From positions 1-64,000 of the forward strand of contig CAIRMO010000126.1 in the NCBI GenBank assembly GCA_903879705.1: a stretch of 64,000 nucleotides of DNA, written 5' to 3'. Under the pieces are notes generated by a model that searched no databases, had not been told where the DNA came from, and saw nothing but the letters and a program-made list of their open reading frames with translations. The translations under genes and the position numbers were made by a program. Positions 17,584-30,030 of this stretch are shown here, piece by piece; positions within the stretch are counted from its first letter, which is position 1; the number at the start of each line of letters is the position of its first letter. The DNA comes from an uncultured Candidatus Competibacteraceae bacterium (GTDB lineage: Bacteria; Pseudomonadota; Gammaproteobacteria; Competibacterales; Competibacteraceae).

Positions 17584-18159
17584 ATGGCTGAAACCACACC
17601 CGTTGTCCGACCCGCCGCTGCCGCCCGGCCTTATGCCCGCGCCGCGTTCGAGGATGCCCAGGACGCCCAGGCTTTACCGCTCTGGTCGGACCTGCTGCAA
17701 GCCGCTGCTGCCGTTGCCGCTGATCCTGCCATGCGCCGTCTGTTGGGGCCGTGGAATCCTCAATTGCGCGGCGAGCAGAAAGCCGAACTGGTGGCCGGGC
17801 TATGCCGCGATGTGCGCGGCGGCGCGGAACTCCCGGCAGTGTTCATCGTTTTTCTAAAGATGCTGGCCGAGTTTCACCGGCTGCACCAGCTTCCGGGCAT
17901 TGCTGTTCTGTTCGAGCGGTTGCGGGCGGAAGCCGAAAGCGTTCTTCATGCCCAACTGATCACGGCCGCTGCGGTGACCGATGACCAGCGCGAGCGGGTA
18001 AGCAAGGCGCTCAAGGCCAAGTTCAAGCGCAGCGTCGAATTAGACTGTAAGACGGATGCATCGCTCATTGCGGGCGCGGTGATCCGGATCGGAGATCGGG
18101 TAATCGACGGTTCGGCCCGCGGTCGGCTGGACAAACTCGCCATGGCCTTGAGCCAGTAA
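17584..18159 (+). CDS. atpH: ATP synthase F1 subunit delta
   Basis: 191 aa. It starts with VVRPAAAARPYARAAFEDA, the family's ARPYAxAxF motif, and ends with IRIGDRVIDGSARGRLDKLA, the OSCP/delta C-terminal signature. It joins the peripheral stalk to the top of the alpha-beta hexamer. The N-terminus is Ala/Pro-rich by about ten residues more than usual. Confidence 0.95.
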   Translation: MAETTPVVRPAAAARPYARAAFEDAQDAQALPLWSDLLQAAAAVAADPAMRRLLGPWNPQLRGEQKAELVAGLCRDVRGGAELPAVFIVFLKMLAEFHRLHQLPGIAVLFERLRAEAESVLHAQLITAAAVTDDQRERVSKALKAKFKRSVELDCKTDASLIAGAVIRIGDRVIDGSARGRLDKLAMALSQ

Positions 18160-18174
18160 GAGGAATACCGTTTT

Positions 18175-19731
18175 ATGCAACTTAAACCATCCGAAATCAG
18201 CGATCTGATTCGGCAGCGCCTGCAAAGTTATGAGGCGACCGCCGAAGCTCGCACTGAAGGCACCATTGTTAGCCTGGCCGACGGCATTGCCCGGATCTAC
18301 GGCTTGGACAATGCGATGCAGGGCGAAATGATCGAGTTCCCGTCACCTCGGGAAGGCGACCCGATCACTTATGGCCTGGCCATGAATTTGGAGCGTGACT
18401 CGGTCGGCGCGGTGATCCTAGGCCAATATGAACACTTGGCTGAAGGCGACAAGGCGCTCTGTACCAGCCGCATTCTGGAAGTGCCGGTCGGACCGGCGCT
18501 GCTGGGGCGGGTGGTCAACGCCCTGGGCCAACCGATTGATGGCAAGGGGCCGATCAATACTACCCAGACTTCACCGGTTGAAAAGATCGCGCCGGGTGTC
18601 ATCGAGCGGCAATCGGTCAGTCAGCCGGTGCAAACCGGTCTCAAGGCGATTGACGCGATGGTGCCGATTGGGCGCGGCCAGCGGGAATTGATCATCGGCG
18701 ATCGTCAGACCGGTAAGACCGCTGTGGCGATTGACGCGATCATCAACCAGAAGGGCACTGGCATTAAGTGCATTTACGTCGCGATTGGGCAAAAGAACTC
18801 GTCCATCGCCAACGTGGTGCGCAAGCTGGAAGAACACGGCGCGATGGATCACACCATTATCGTGGCCGCCAGCGCCTCTGAATCCGCTGCGATGCTGTAC
18901 ACCGCCCCGTATTCCGGTTGCGCCATGGGCGAATACTTCCGCGACCGTGGCGAGGATGCGTTGATCATTTATGATGATCTGTCCAAGCAGGCGGTGGCCT
19001 ATCGCCAGGTGTCCCTGCTGCTGCGCCGTCCGCCGGGTCGTGAAGCCTTTCCCGGCGACGTGTTCTATCTGCACTCCCGGCTGCTGGAGCGCGCCTCCCG
19101 CATCAACGCCGACGAGGTGGAACGCCTCACTAACGGCGCGGTGAAAGGGCGGACCGGCTCGCTGACCGCCCTGCCGAGCATCGAGACCCAGGCTGGCGAC
19201 GTGTCGGCGTTCGTGCCGACCAACGTGATCTCGATCACCGACGGCCAGATCTTTCTGGAAACCGACCTGTTCAACGCAGGCATCCGGCCCGCCATCAATC
19301 CTGGCCTGTCCGTGTCCCGCGTTGGTGGCGCCGCCCAGACCAAGATCATCAAAAAGCTCGGCGGTGGTATCCGCTTGGCGCTGGCCCAGTACCGCGAGCT
19401 GGCGGCTTTCGCCCAGTTTGCTTCCGACTTGGACGAGACGACCCGCAAGCAGCTGGAGCGTGGTCAGCGGGCGACCGAGTTGATGAAACAGAAACAGTAT
19501 TCGCCGATGTCGGTGGCCGAAATGGGCATTTCGCTGTTCGCCGTGGATCGGGGCTACCTGGACGACGTGCCACTCAACAAGATCGGCGATTTTGAAGCCG
19601 AGCTGCTGGCGTTCGCACGGTCCAACCACGCTGCCTTGGTCGACAAGATCAACGCGACGGGCGATTACAACAATGAAATCGAAAGCGGCATCAAGAAAGC
19701 CGTGGAAGAATTCAAGGCCCACTTCGTCTAA
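18175..19731 (+). CDS. atpA: ATP synthase F1 subunit alpha
   Basis: 518 aa. The P-loop [15 protein letters not shown], the arginine finger region [15 protein letters not shown] and the [19 protein letters not shown] stretch are all present. It is the non-catalytic nucleotide-binding subunit. Ribosome site AAGAGGAATACC precedes the ATG. It follows atpH by 15 bases. Confidence 0.97.
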   Translation: MQLKPSEISDLIRQRLQSYEATAEARTEGTIVSLADGIARIYGLDNAMQGEMIEFPSPREGDPITYGLAMNLERDSVGAVILGQYEHLAEGDKALCTSRILEVPVGPALLGRVVNALGQPIDGKGPINTTQTSPVEKIAPGVIERQSVSQPVQTGLKAIDAMVPIGRGQRELIIGDRQTGKTAVAIDAIINQKGTGIKCIYVAIGQKNSSIANVVRKLEEHGAMDHTIIVAASASESAAMLYTAPYSGCAMGEYFRDRGEDALIIYDDLSKQAVAYRQVSLLLRRPPGREAFPGDVFYLHSRLLERASRINADEVERLTNGAVKGRTGSLTALPSIETQAGDVSAFVPTNVISITDGQIFLETDLFNAGIRPAINPGLSVSRVGGAAQTKIIKKLGGGIRLALAQYRELAAFAQFASDLDETTRKQLERGQRATELMKQKQYSPMSVAEMGISLFAVDRGYLDDVPLNKIGDFEAELLAFARSNHAALVDKINATGDYNNEIESGIKKAVEEFKAHFV

Positions 19732-19742
19732 ACGGGTGCAGC

Positions 19743-22045
<2,303 letters not shown>

Positions 22046-22105
22046 TGGGGCGGCGATCCCGGTTCCGGGATCGCGTTCCGTTCGCAACCGACCAGGAGAC
22101 GCACT

Positions 22106-22534
22106 ATGGGCATGACACTGCATGTCGATATCGTCAGCGCAGAGAAGGAATTGTTTTCCGGTGTGGCGGAGATGGTGACCGCACCGGGCGAGCTGGGCGA
22201 ACTCGGCATTTTGCCCCGCCACAGCCAGTTGCTGACCCGGCTTAAACCTGGGCAGGTGCGGGTGCGCCTGCAGGGTGGCGAGGAACAGTTGTTCTACGTT
22301 TCAGGCGGGTTGCTGGAAGTGCAGCCCAGTCTGGTGACGATTTTGTCCGACACCGCCGAGCGAGCCAAGGATCTGGACGAAGCCGCTGCGCAATCGGCCA
22401 AGCACCGTGCTGAACAGGTCCTTGCTGATCATCGCAGCGAGTTTGAATTTGCCCGGGCCAAGGCCGAGCTGGCTGAGGCGGTCGCGCAGTTGCAGACGAT
22501 TGAAAGGCTGAGAAAACTGCGTAAATCCGGCTAA
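22106..22534 (+). CDS. atpC: ATP synthase F1 subunit epsilon
   Basis: 142 aa with an N-terminal beta sandwich (1-85; [17 protein letters not shown] is diagnostic) and a C-terminal helical hairpin (90-140) that inhibits ATP hydrolysis when extended. It is the last gene of the atp operon and is followed by a strong terminator. Confidence 0.96.
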   Translation: MGMTLHVDIVSAEKELFSGVAEMVTAPGELGELGILPRHSQLLTRLKPGQVRVRLQGGEEQLFYVSGGLLEVQPSLVTILSDTAERAKDLDEAAAQSAKHRAEQVLADHRSEFEFARAKAELAEAVAQLQTIERLRKLRKSG

Positions 22535-22566
22535 AAGCTAACAATAATAACTAGTTCGATCCCTTG

Positions 22567-22598
22567 GGCCGTGACGCTGTCACGGCCTTTTTGTTTTT
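22567..22598 (+). terminator. Terminator of the atp operon
   Basis: GGCCGTGAC and GTCACGGCC form a perfect stem with a tiny loop, followed at once by TTTTTGTTTTT. It is 32 bases after the atpC stop and before the glmU ribosome site. Confidence 0.92.
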
Positions 22599-22689
22599 CG
22601 GCGGGGAACCGGTGTTACCGCAACACTGAGCGCTATTCGAGTGGCAGGGTTCGGTACAATAACGACAATTTTTCAGGGGAGGCTTGGTC

Positions 22690-24063
22690 ATGCAGCAGCT
22701 TTCAGTCGTGATCCTTGCCGCCGGCAAGGGCAAACGGATGGTTTCGGATTTACCCAAGGTCTTGCATTCAGTGGGCGGCAAGTCGTTGTTGACGCATGTA
22801 TTGGCGACGGTGAGTGGTCTGGACCCCGCGGTCCGGGTTGTGGTGTACGGGTATGGCGGCGATCGGGTTAAAATTGCTCTGGCCGGTGAGCGGGGTGTGG
22901 TGTGGGTTGAGCAAGCCGAGCAGTTAGGCACCGGCCATGCGGTCGCACAGGCGCTGCCATTGCTGGATGATGCGGGGGTTACTCTGGTGCTGTATGGCGA
23001 TGTGCCGCTGACCCGGCGAGAAACCTTGCAACCGCTGGTTGATCAGGCTCGGCAAGGCAAACTGGCGTTGCTGACGGTCAATCTGGCCGATCCGTCCGGT
23101 TATGGCCGGATTGTCCGCAATGAACAGGGTCAAGTGCAGCGGATTGTTGAAGAAAAGGACGCGACGCCGGCGGAATGCGACCGGCACGAAGTCAACACCG
23201 GGATTCTGGCGGTAGCGACCGCGAAATTGCGTAGTTGGGTTGCGGAACTGGGCAATGACAACGCCCAGGGCGAATACTACCTGACCGATATTGTCGCACT
23301 GGCCGGACGGGACGGTGTTGCGATTGAGGCGTTCACAACAAACGAACCTGCTGAAGTTCAAGGCATCAACGACCGCCGGCAACTGGCGGAACTGGAGCGG
23401 TTTTACCAAATGCGACAAGCGGAGGCACTGCTGGACCATGGTGCGACTCTGCTCGATCCGGTGCGTGTGGACGTGCGAGGGGAAGTTACGACCGGCAAGG
23501 ATGTGGTGATCGATGTCGATGTGGTTTTTGAAGGCGTGGTTCGACTGGGTGATCGGGTCAAAGTCGGGCCATTCTGCGTTCTCAAGGATGCGGTGATCGG
23601 CGATGATGTCGAAATCTTCTCGCATTCGCGGATTGAAGGCGCAGAAGTCGGCGCTGGAGCACAAATTGGCCCGTTTGCTCGATTGCGACCCGGTTCGCAG
23701 TTAGCGGCGGGCGTTCATATTGGCAATTTCGTCGAGACCAAGAAAACGACCATCGGACCGGGTTCCAAGGTTAATCATCTGACCTATCTGGGCGATGCCG
23801 AGATCGGCGCGGGAGTTAATGTCGGAGCCGGCACCATCACCTGCAACTATGACGGGGCGAACAAGCATAAGACCGTCATTGATGATGGTGCATTTATCGG
23901 CTCTAACAGTTCGTTAGTGGCCCCGGTGCGGATTGGCAAGGGCGCAACGATCGGGGCGGGTTCAGCGGTGGGTCGCGACGTGCCCGATGGTAGCCTGTGC
24001 CTGACCCGCGCCCCGCGCAAGGATGTGAGCCACTGGAAGCGGCCGGTCAAGCCCAAAAGCTGA
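22690..24063 (+). CDS. glmU: Bifunctional GlmU: glucosamine-1-phosphate acetyltransferase / N-acetylglucosamine-1-phosphate uridylyltransferase
   Basis: 457 aa from the ATG at 22690, 8 bases after AGGGGAGG. The N-terminal uridylyltransferase (1-230) has LSVVILAAGKGKRM and YGDVPLT. The C-terminal left-handed beta-helix (250-457) has hexapeptide repeats, NFVETKKTTIG and TITCNYDGANKHKT for acetyl transfer. Together the two halves make UDP-GlcNAc for peptidoglycan and LPS. Its position right after atpC is common in gammaproteobacteria. A TACAAT at 22655-22660 may be its -10 box. Confidence 0.96.
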   Translation: MQQLSVVILAAGKGKRMVSDLPKVLHSVGGKSLLTHVLATVSGLDPAVRVVVYGYGGDRVKIALAGERGVVWVEQAEQLGTGHAVAQALPLLDDAGVTLVLYGDVPLTRRETLQPLVDQARQGKLALLTVNLADPSGYGRIVRNEQGQVQRIVEEKDATPAECDRHEVNTGILAVATAKLRSWVAELGNDNAQGEYYLTDIVALAGRDGVAIEAFTTNEPAEVQGINDRRQLAELERFYQMRQAEALLDHGATLLDPVRVDVRGEVTTGKDVVIDVDVVFEGVVRLGDRVKVGPFCVLKDAVIGDDVEIFSHSRIEGAEVGAGAQIGPFARLRPGSQLAAGVHIGNFVETKKTTIGPGSKVNHLTYLGDAEIGAGVNVGAGTITCNYDGANKHKTVIDDGAFIGSNSSLVAPVRIGKGATIGAGSAVGRDVPDGSLCLTRAPRKDVSHWKRPVKPKS

Positions 24064-24148
24064 GCCACGGAAGACACGGAAAGATGTTAAAGATTAAAAA
24101 GACGGTGGCGGATTTCTTTTTCGCTTTGATTTCTTTTGGACAAAACTC

Positions 24149-25543
24149 ATGGTTAAAACCCGCTTTGCCCCCAGTCCTACTGGCTACCTGCACATCGGCG
24201 GCGCTCGCACCGCGTTGTTTTCCTGGCTGTACGCCCGTCGCCACGGCGGCCCGTTCGTGCTGCGGATTGAAGATACCGATCTGGAACGCTCCACTCCAGA
24301 AGCGGTAAACGCCATTCTGGAAGGGATGGCCTGGCTGGGTCTGGATTATGACGAAGGGCCGTTTTATCAGACCCAACGCTTTGATCGATACCGTGAAGTG
24401 CTGCAACAACTGCTGCAAGATGGCGGGGCTTACTACTGCTATTGCACCCGTGAGGAACTGGATGCCTTGCGTGAGGAGCAGAAGGCGCGAAAGGACAAGC
24501 CGCGTTATGACGGCCGTTACCGCGACTATGATGGACCGCCGCGTGACGGGGCGGAGCCGGTGGTGCGGTTTCGTAATCCGCTCAATGGCGAGGTGGTGGT
24601 CGATGATCTGATTCATGGCCGCATTGTGTTCCAGAATGCCGAACTCGACGATCTGATCATTGCCCGCGCTGACGGGACGCCGACTTACAATTTCTGTGTG
24701 GTGGTGGACGACATGGATATGGGCATTACCCATGTCATTCGCGGCGACGATCACATCAACAATACCCCGCGCCAGCTCAACATCCTCAAGGCGCTCGGCG
24801 TGCCGGTTCCCCAGTATGGTCATGTGCCGATGATTCTTGCCCCGGACGGTCAGAAACTGTCCAAACGTACTGGCGCGGCCAGCGTGATGGAATACCGCGA
24901 TCTGGGTTATCTGCCGGAAGCAGTGCTGAATTATCTGGTGCGGCTCGGCTGGTCGCATGGCGATCAGGAAGTTTTTTCGCTGGACGAAATGAGCGAGTTA
25001 TTCGATCTGGCGAATTGCAACAAGGCACCTTCGGCGATCAATCCGTCCAAACTGATCTGGCTGAATAAGCACTATATGAAAACGCTCGATCCCGCTCATG
25101 TTGCCCGCCATTTGAGCTGGCATATCGGGCAACTGGACATCGATCCCAGCGCCGGGCCGCCTTTGGCCGAGGTGGTCAAAGCTTTCGCCGACCGTTCCGA
25201 CACACTCAAGGACTTGGCGCAAGCTGCCGCGTTTCTGTACCGCGAATTTGAGTATTACGATGAAAAAGCCGCTGGCAAGCACCTGACTGCCGCCGCTCGC
25301 GGGTCGCTGCAACAATTGCGCGAGGCCTTCGTGGCGCTGCCGGACTGGCGGGCTGAGCCGATTCACGAGGCGATCAGGCAGGTCGCTGAAGCGGGCAGTT
25401 TGGCGTTGGGCAAGGTCGCGCAACCGCTGCGGGTGGCGGTTACCGGTACGGCGGTGTCGCCGCCGATTGATATCACGCTGGAACTGCTGGGACGAGCGAA
25501 AACCTTGGCCCGAATGGACCGAGCCTTGGCGCGGATCGGTTAA
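24149..25543 (+). CDS. gltX: Glutamate--tRNA ligase
   Basis: 464 aa class I aminoacyl-tRNA synthetase. The HIGH motif is in [18 protein letters not shown] (residues 7-24) and the KMSKS equivalent is KLSKRTG. The helical anticodon-binding domain occupies about 320-464. A short Cys-containing loop ([14 protein letters not shown]) matches the zinc-site region of GluRS. It charges tRNA-Glu for translation and tetrapyrrole synthesis. Confidence 0.95.
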   Translation: MVKTRFAPSPTGYLHIGGARTALFSWLYARRHGGPFVLRIEDTDLERSTPEAVNAILEGMAWLGLDYDEGPFYQTQRFDRYREVLQQLLQDGGAYYCYCTREELDALREEQKARKDKPRYDGRYRDYDGPPRDGAEPVVRFRNPLNGEVVVDDLIHGRIVFQNAELDDLIIARADGTPTYNFCVVVDDMDMGITHVIRGDDHINNTPRQLNILKALGVPVPQYGHVPMILAPDGQKLSKRTGAASVMEYRDLGYLPEAVLNYLVRLGWSHGDQEVFSLDEMSELFDLANCNKAPSAINPSKLIWLNKHYMKTLDPAHVARHLSWHIGQLDIDPSAGPPLAEVVKAFADRSDTLKDLAQAAAFLYREFEYYDEKAAGKHLTAAARGSLQQLREAFVALPDWRAEPIHEAIRQVAEAGSLALGKVAQPLRVAVTGTAVSPPIDITLELLGRAKTLARMDRALARIG

Positions 25544-25615
25544 CCATCCAACTCTGGCGCGCTACAGCTACACTCTAAAATTCAAGAGCAACCGCATCCC
25601 GCCTGGAGCTTCGCC

Positions 25616-28600
25616 ATGCCCGCCGATCTCGCTCAACATGCCCAAGCCGCCGGTGGCTATCTTCTCGCCGGCACCCGCTACGCGACCTTCCTTACGGCTA
25701 TCGGCGCTGGTTATTCCGCATGGAATGAACGGGCGCTAATCCGCTGGAATCCCGATTTAATTGAGGGCGGCGGTGGTTTGTTGCTGTACTGGCGCGATGT
25801 AGAAAGCGGTCAGTTCTGGTCATTCGGCCAGTCGCCGACCGAAGGTCAGGACAGCCGGTTTTATGGCGGCATCGCCGAGTTTCGCCAGCAGCACAACGAC
25901 ATTGAGGCCCGGCTCGAGATCTGCGTTGCCCCGGACGCTGATCTGGAATTGCGGCGGATCACGCTTCGGAATCTGAACGATCAGCCCCGGCGGCTCGATC
26001 TAACCAGTTACGCTGAGGTGCTGCTGAATCACTGGGCGGCTGATGCCGCGCATCCGGCGTTTTCCAAGTTGTTCATTCAGACCGGGTGGGCGGAGGAACA
26101 GCAGGCCTTGCTGGCCCGGCGGCATCCGCGCACTCCCGAAGAACTGCCATGCTGGCTGGTTCATGCGCTGGTTGGCGAAAGCCCTGGCAAAGAAGAAGTT
26201 GTGCAATACGAAACTGACCGCGCTCGCTTTATTGGCCGGGGTTATTCACTGGCCGCGCCCCGCGTTTTAGTTAACCCCGAACCACTGTCCGGCACCGTCG
26301 GCAATGTTCTCGATCCTATGGTCAGCTTGCGGCGAACCGTGGAACTGGCGGCGGGTGGCGATGTGCAATTGACCTTCCTGCTTGGCGCGGCTTCAGAACG
26401 GGAAACTGCGCTGGCTCTGGTGACCCGCTATCGGCAGGCGGCAAAAATTGATGCGGCGTTCCAAATGGCGGCGAGTCGTGTGGTTGATTCCTCACTGCCC
26501 CCGGCTTCCCTACCCTCGACAATCCCCCCGGCTGCGCCACCCCTCTTTGAAAAAGGGGGACAGGGGGGATTGCCGCTCCCTGTTGCAGAAGGCAAACAGA
26601 GGGGATTCGCGGAACAGGAAGAATCACCACTCCAGTTCTGGAATGGCTATGGCGGGTTCAGCGCTGACGGCAACGAATATGTGATTCGCCTCGAACCGGA
26701 CGCCGATAATCGGTTGAAGTTGCCGCCCCAGCCTTGGGTCAACATCATCGCCAACCCGCAATTTGGCTTCATCACCAGTGAAACCGGCGCGGGGTCTACC
26801 TGGAGCCAGAACAGCCGCGAGAACCGGCTGACACCGTGGTTCAACGATCCGGTGCTGGACCCGCATGGCGAGGCGCTGTATCTGCGCGATGAGGCGGATG
26901 AGCGATTCTGGTCGGTGCTGCCCGGCCCGATTTCTCAGCCCGTACCTTACGAAGTCCGGCATGGCTTTGGCTACAGCCGTTATCACCATATTAGTCAGGG
27001 CTTGGAACAGGAGGTTTGGCTGTTCGTCCCGCGGGAAGACCCGGTCAAGATCACCCGGATTCGGCTGCACAATCGCCGTGATCAACCCTGCCGCCTGACG
27101 TTGTTCAGCTATGCCCGTTTGGTGCTGGGGGTATTGCCGGGCGACCGTACAGCTCAATTGATCATCGAGCAGGATACCGCTACCGGCGCATTGCTGGCCG
27201 AAAACGGCAGCAGTGACTTTGCCGGGCGGATCGCGTTTGCCGCCGGATCGCCGACCGACACTATCCCGGTTCACGTCACCGGCGACCGCGCAGAGTTCAT
27301 CGGTCTACGTGGCAGTCCGGCGCAACCGGCGGCGTTATATCAAGAAACCTTGAGCGGTCGACTGGGCGCTGGACTCGATCCCTGTTTCGCGTTGCAAGCC
27401 ACCTTGACCCTGGAGCCGGGGAAGACGGTGGAATATGCCTTTTTGCTCGGTGAAGCCGCGGATCGGGACGAGGCGCGGCGGCTGATTGACCGTTATCGTG
27501 AAGACGGCGCTATTGAAGCGACGTTGACCGAAGTTCAAGCCTTCTGGCGGGACTGGCTGGCTGCGGTGCGGATCGAAACGCCAGACCCGGCGCTGGATTT
27601 GATGGTCAATGGCTGGCTGGCTTATCAAACCCTCAGTTGCCGGTTGTGGGGCCGTTCCGCGTTCTATCAGTCCGGCGGCGCGTTCGGCTTCCGCGACCAA
27701 TTGCAGGATGCCGCCGCGCTGATTTACTACGACCCGGAACTGACTCGCCACCAATTAGTATTACACGCCGCCCATCAATGGGTTGAAGGCGATGTATTGC
27801 ACTGGTGGCATCCACCGGGCGGGCGCGGAATGCGCAGTCGGTGTAGCGATGATCTGCTGTGGCTGCCCTACCTGGCCGCTTTTTATGCCCGCGTAACCGG
27901 TGAATGGAGCCTGTTCGGTGAACCGGTCCGCTTCCTTAAGGCGCGTCAACTTGAACCCGGCGAAGATGAGGCGTTTCTGACCCCGGAGGATTCCGGCGAA
28001 ATTGCCAGCCTGTATGAACACTGCTGCCGGGCCCTGGATCGCTCATTGACGCAAGGTGTCCACGGTCTACCGCTGATAGGAACCGGCGACTGGAACGACG
28101 GCATGAACCGGGTGGGGCGGGAAGGACGCGGCGAAAGCGTCTGGCTGGGCTTTTTTCTGTATGCCACGCTGGGCGAATTCATCCCGGTGTGCGGCCAGCA
28201 CAGCGATCATAACCGTACCCGGCGCTATGCCGCGTTCCGCCGCGACTTGGCCGAGGCGTTGAATCAGCAGGGCTGGGACGGCGATTGGTATCGACGAGCC
28301 TGGGATGACGATGGCGCAATGATCGGTTCCAGTACCAATGCTGAGTGCCGGATTGACGCGCTGGCGCAAGCTTGGGCAGTGATCTCCAAGGCTGCGCCGT
28401 GGAATCGGGCGGAGGCGGCAATGGATGCCGTCGAACGGCATCTCGTTTCGGAAGCTGACGGGTTGATCCGGTTACTCACTCCACCGTTTGTGAATACCCC
28501 GCATGATCCTGGTTATATCAAGGGCTATGTTGCCGGAGTGCGGGAAAATGGCGGCCAGTACACGCATGCGGCATTGTGGGTAGTGCGGGCGCTGGCGGAA

Positions 28601-29119
28601 CTGGGGCGGCGTGACCGGGCTGCGAAATTGCTGGAAATGCTCAACCCGATCCAGCACACCCTCACGCCTGAAGCGGTGGCTCTCTACCGGCTGGAACCGT
28701 TCCTGGTCGCCGCCGATGTCTACGGCACGGCCCCGCATATCGGGCGTGGCGGCTGGAGCGGTTACACTGGGGCTGCGGGCTGGATGTTGCGGGTCGCGCT
28801 GGAATCCATTCTCGGTCTGGAACTGATCGAGGATCATATCCTGCGGTTACGGCCCTGCATTCCTGACGACTGGCCGGGTTTCCGGTTGTGCTACCGGTTA
28901 TTCGATGGCGATGCAGTTTATGACATTGCGGTGCAGAATCCCCTCGGCAACGCCGAACGGGTGATCGCAGTGGAAATCGATGAGGTGCCGGGCGTCGTGA
29001 AAGAGGGTGCGGCCTGCATTCCCCTGTTCCGGGATGGCCGGGTTCATCAGGTCGTGGTGACGCTGGGAGTGACGGACGGTGCGGGATCCCATGCTTTGCT
29101 AAACAATCGCCACCCATGA
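25616..29119 (+). CDS. GH94-family glycan phosphorylase, like the phosphorylase half of cyclic beta-1,2-glucan synthase
   Basis: 1167 aa, ATG preceded by TGGAG. Two beta-sandwich domains occupy about 20-285 and 365-640, an (alpha/alpha)6 catalytic domain about 650-1060, and a small C-terminal beta domain the rest. The catalytic motif GTGDWNDGMN lies at 822-831 with Asp825/Asp828, as in cellobiose and beta-1,2-oligoglucan phosphorylases. The doubled sandwich is typical of the C-terminal half of NdvB/ChvB; the GT84 synthase half is absent. A stand-alone beta-1,2-oligoglucan phosphorylase releasing glucose 1-phosphate is the best guess. Residues about 300-335 (PPLFEKGGQGG) are encoded by an inserted palindromic repeat in the inter-domain linker. 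It overlaps the HDOD gene by 4 bases. Confidence 0.8.
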   Translation: MPADLAQHAQAAGGYLLAGTRYATFLTAIGAGYSAWNERALIRWNPDLIEGGGGLLLYWRDVESGQFWSFGQSPTEGQDSRFYGGIAEFRQQHNDIEARLEICVAPDADLELRRITLRNLNDQPRRLDLTSYAEVLLNHWAADAAHPAFSKLFIQTGWAEEQQALLARRHPRTPEELPCWLVHALVGESPGKEEVVQYETDRARFIGRGYSLAAPRVLVNPEPLSGTVGNVLDPMVSLRRTVELAAGGDVQLTFLLGAASERETALALVTRYRQAAKIDAAFQMAASRVVDSSLPPASLPSTIPPAAPPLFEKGGQGGLPLPVAEGKQRGFAEQEESPLQFWNGYGGFSADGNEYVIRLEPDADNRLKLPPQPWVNIIANPQFGFITSETGAGSTWSQNSRENRLTPWFNDPVLDPHGEALYLRDEADERFWSVLPGPISQPVPYEVRHGFGYSRYHHISQGLEQEVWLFVPREDPVKITRIRLHNRRDQPCRLTLFSYARLVLGVLPGDRTAQLIIEQDTATGALLAENGSSDFAGRIAFAAGSPTDTIPVHVTGDRAEFIGLRGSPAQPAALYQETLSGRLGAGLDPCFALQATLTLEPGKTVEYAFLLGEAADRDEARRLIDRYREDGAIEATLTEVQAFWRDWLAAVRIETPDPALDLMVNGWLAYQTLSCRLWGRSAFYQSGGAFGFRDQLQDAAALIYYDPELTRHQLVLHAAHQWVEGDVLHWWHPPGGRGMRSRCSDDLLWLPYLAAFYARVTGEWSLFGEPVRFLKARQLEPGEDEAFLTPEDSGEIASLYEHCCRALDRSLTQGVHGLPLIGTGDWNDGMNRVGREGRGESVWLGFFLYATLGEFIPVCGQHSDHNRTRRYAAFRRDLAEALNQQGWDGDWYRRAWDDDGAMIGSSTNAECRIDALAQAWAVISKAAPWNRAEAAMDAVERHLVSEADGLIRLLTPPFVNTPHDPGYIKGYVAGVRENGGQYTHAALWVVRALAELGRRDRAAKLLEMLNPIQHTLTPEAVALYRLEPFLVAADVYGTAPHIGRGGWSGYTGAAGWMLRVALESILGLELIEDHILRLRPCIPDDWPGFRLCYRLFDGDAVYDIAVQNPLGNAERVIAVEIDEVPGVVKEGAACIPLFRDGRVHQVVVTLGVTDGAGSHALLNNRHP
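26518..26612. repeat. Palindromic repeat inserted in frame in the GH94 gene
   Basis: AATCCCCCCGGCTGCGCC, CCCTCTTTGAAAAAGGGGG and ACAGGGGGGATT form nested inverted repeats typical of intergenic elements that carry facing CCCCC/GGGGG blocks. The insertion keeps the reading frame and falls between the two beta-sandwich domains, where extra loop sequence is tolerated. The encoded PPLFEKGGQGG peptide is low in structure. Confidence 0.75.
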
Positions 29120-30003
29120 CTGAAAGATTACCCCGGCCCACCATCGGATCCTTGGTGCGGAGTGTCGAGACCTTGCTGTCCCTGCCCGATGTGCTGCTCC
29201 GGATCAACGCGCTCATTGACGATCCCACCACCCGGATCGCCGATCTGGCAGAAGTGATTCTCTGCGATCCAGCGCTGGCGGCCCGGTTGTTGCGGCTGAT
29301 CAACAGCGCCTATTACGGATTGCCTAATCGGGTTGAATCAATCTCGCACGCCATCAATCTGATTGGTCTGCAGACGTTGCGCGATCTGGTGTTGACTTCT
29401 TCCGCCGTCAGTCTGTTTGATGGCCTGCCACCGGAACAGGTCAACATGGAGCGGTTCTGGCTGCATAGTATCGCTTGCGGAGCCGCTGTCCGGCTGTTAG
29501 CCCGGCGCAAGCGCCTGATCCATGCCGATCGACTGTTTGTCGCCGGTCTTTTGCATAGCATCGGCAAGCTGATTTTTTATAGCCAGTGTCCGGCTCAGTA
29601 CCGCAAAGTCTTGGATTATGTCGAACGCGGCCAGACCGATCTTCTGACTGCTGAACGATGGGTGTTTGGTTTCACCTACGCCGAATTGAGCGCCGAACTG
29701 CTCAGGGCTTGGCGGTTGCCTCACCATCTGCGTGTGGCGGTCGCCTATCACCTGCGGCCGACCCAGGCACCGGAATACCGGTTGGAAGCCAGTATTGTTC
29801 ATGTTGCCGCCCGAATCGCTACTGATTTGCAAACGGATGTCGCTGCCAAGCCCGCTGCCAGAAATAACCCGCGAAACTTGGCTGAGTTTGTGCGGTTGTT
29901 ACGGATCCCGCCCAAGTCACTTGTCACGCTTCCTGATGAAGTCAGGCAATCCGCCACGGAGATTTTCGGGATTGTCCATCCGGGAGCGACGCTGTGTTTT
30001 TGA
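29116..30003 (+). CDS. HDOD domain signalling protein
   Basis: 295 aa. The HDOD core (about 15-215) includes LPDVLLRINALIDDP, AARLLRLINSAYYGL, HAINLIGLQTLRDLVL and FVAGLLHSIGKLIF. HDOD is a HD-superfamily helical domain that normally has lost phosphohydrolase metal ligands and acts in regulation; here the HS pair (LLHSIGK) replaces the catalytic HD. No other output domain is attached. The ATGA overlap with the GH94 gene means they are translated together, yet a functional link to glycan breakdown is not obvious. Confidence 0.85.
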   Translation: MTERLPRPTIGSLVRSVETLLSLPDVLLRINALIDDPTTRIADLAEVILCDPALAARLLRLINSAYYGLPNRVESISHAINLIGLQTLRDLVLTSSAVSLFDGLPPEQVNMERFWLHSIACGAAVRLLARRKRLIHADRLFVAGLLHSIGKLIFYSQCPAQYRKVLDYVERGQTDLLTAERWVFGFTYAELSAELLRAWRLPHHLRVAVAYHLRPTQAPEYRLEASIVHVAARIATDLQTDVAAKPAARNNPRNLAEFVRLLRIPPKSLVTLPDEVRQSATEIFGIVHPGATLCF

Positions 30004-30030
30004 AAAAGTGCAGCAGGATTTACTGAGAAA

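Noticed and set aside
18571..19722. Minus-strand frame of 383 codons antisense to atpA
   Set aside because: Shadow of a strongly conserved gene; no ribosome site or recognisable motif.
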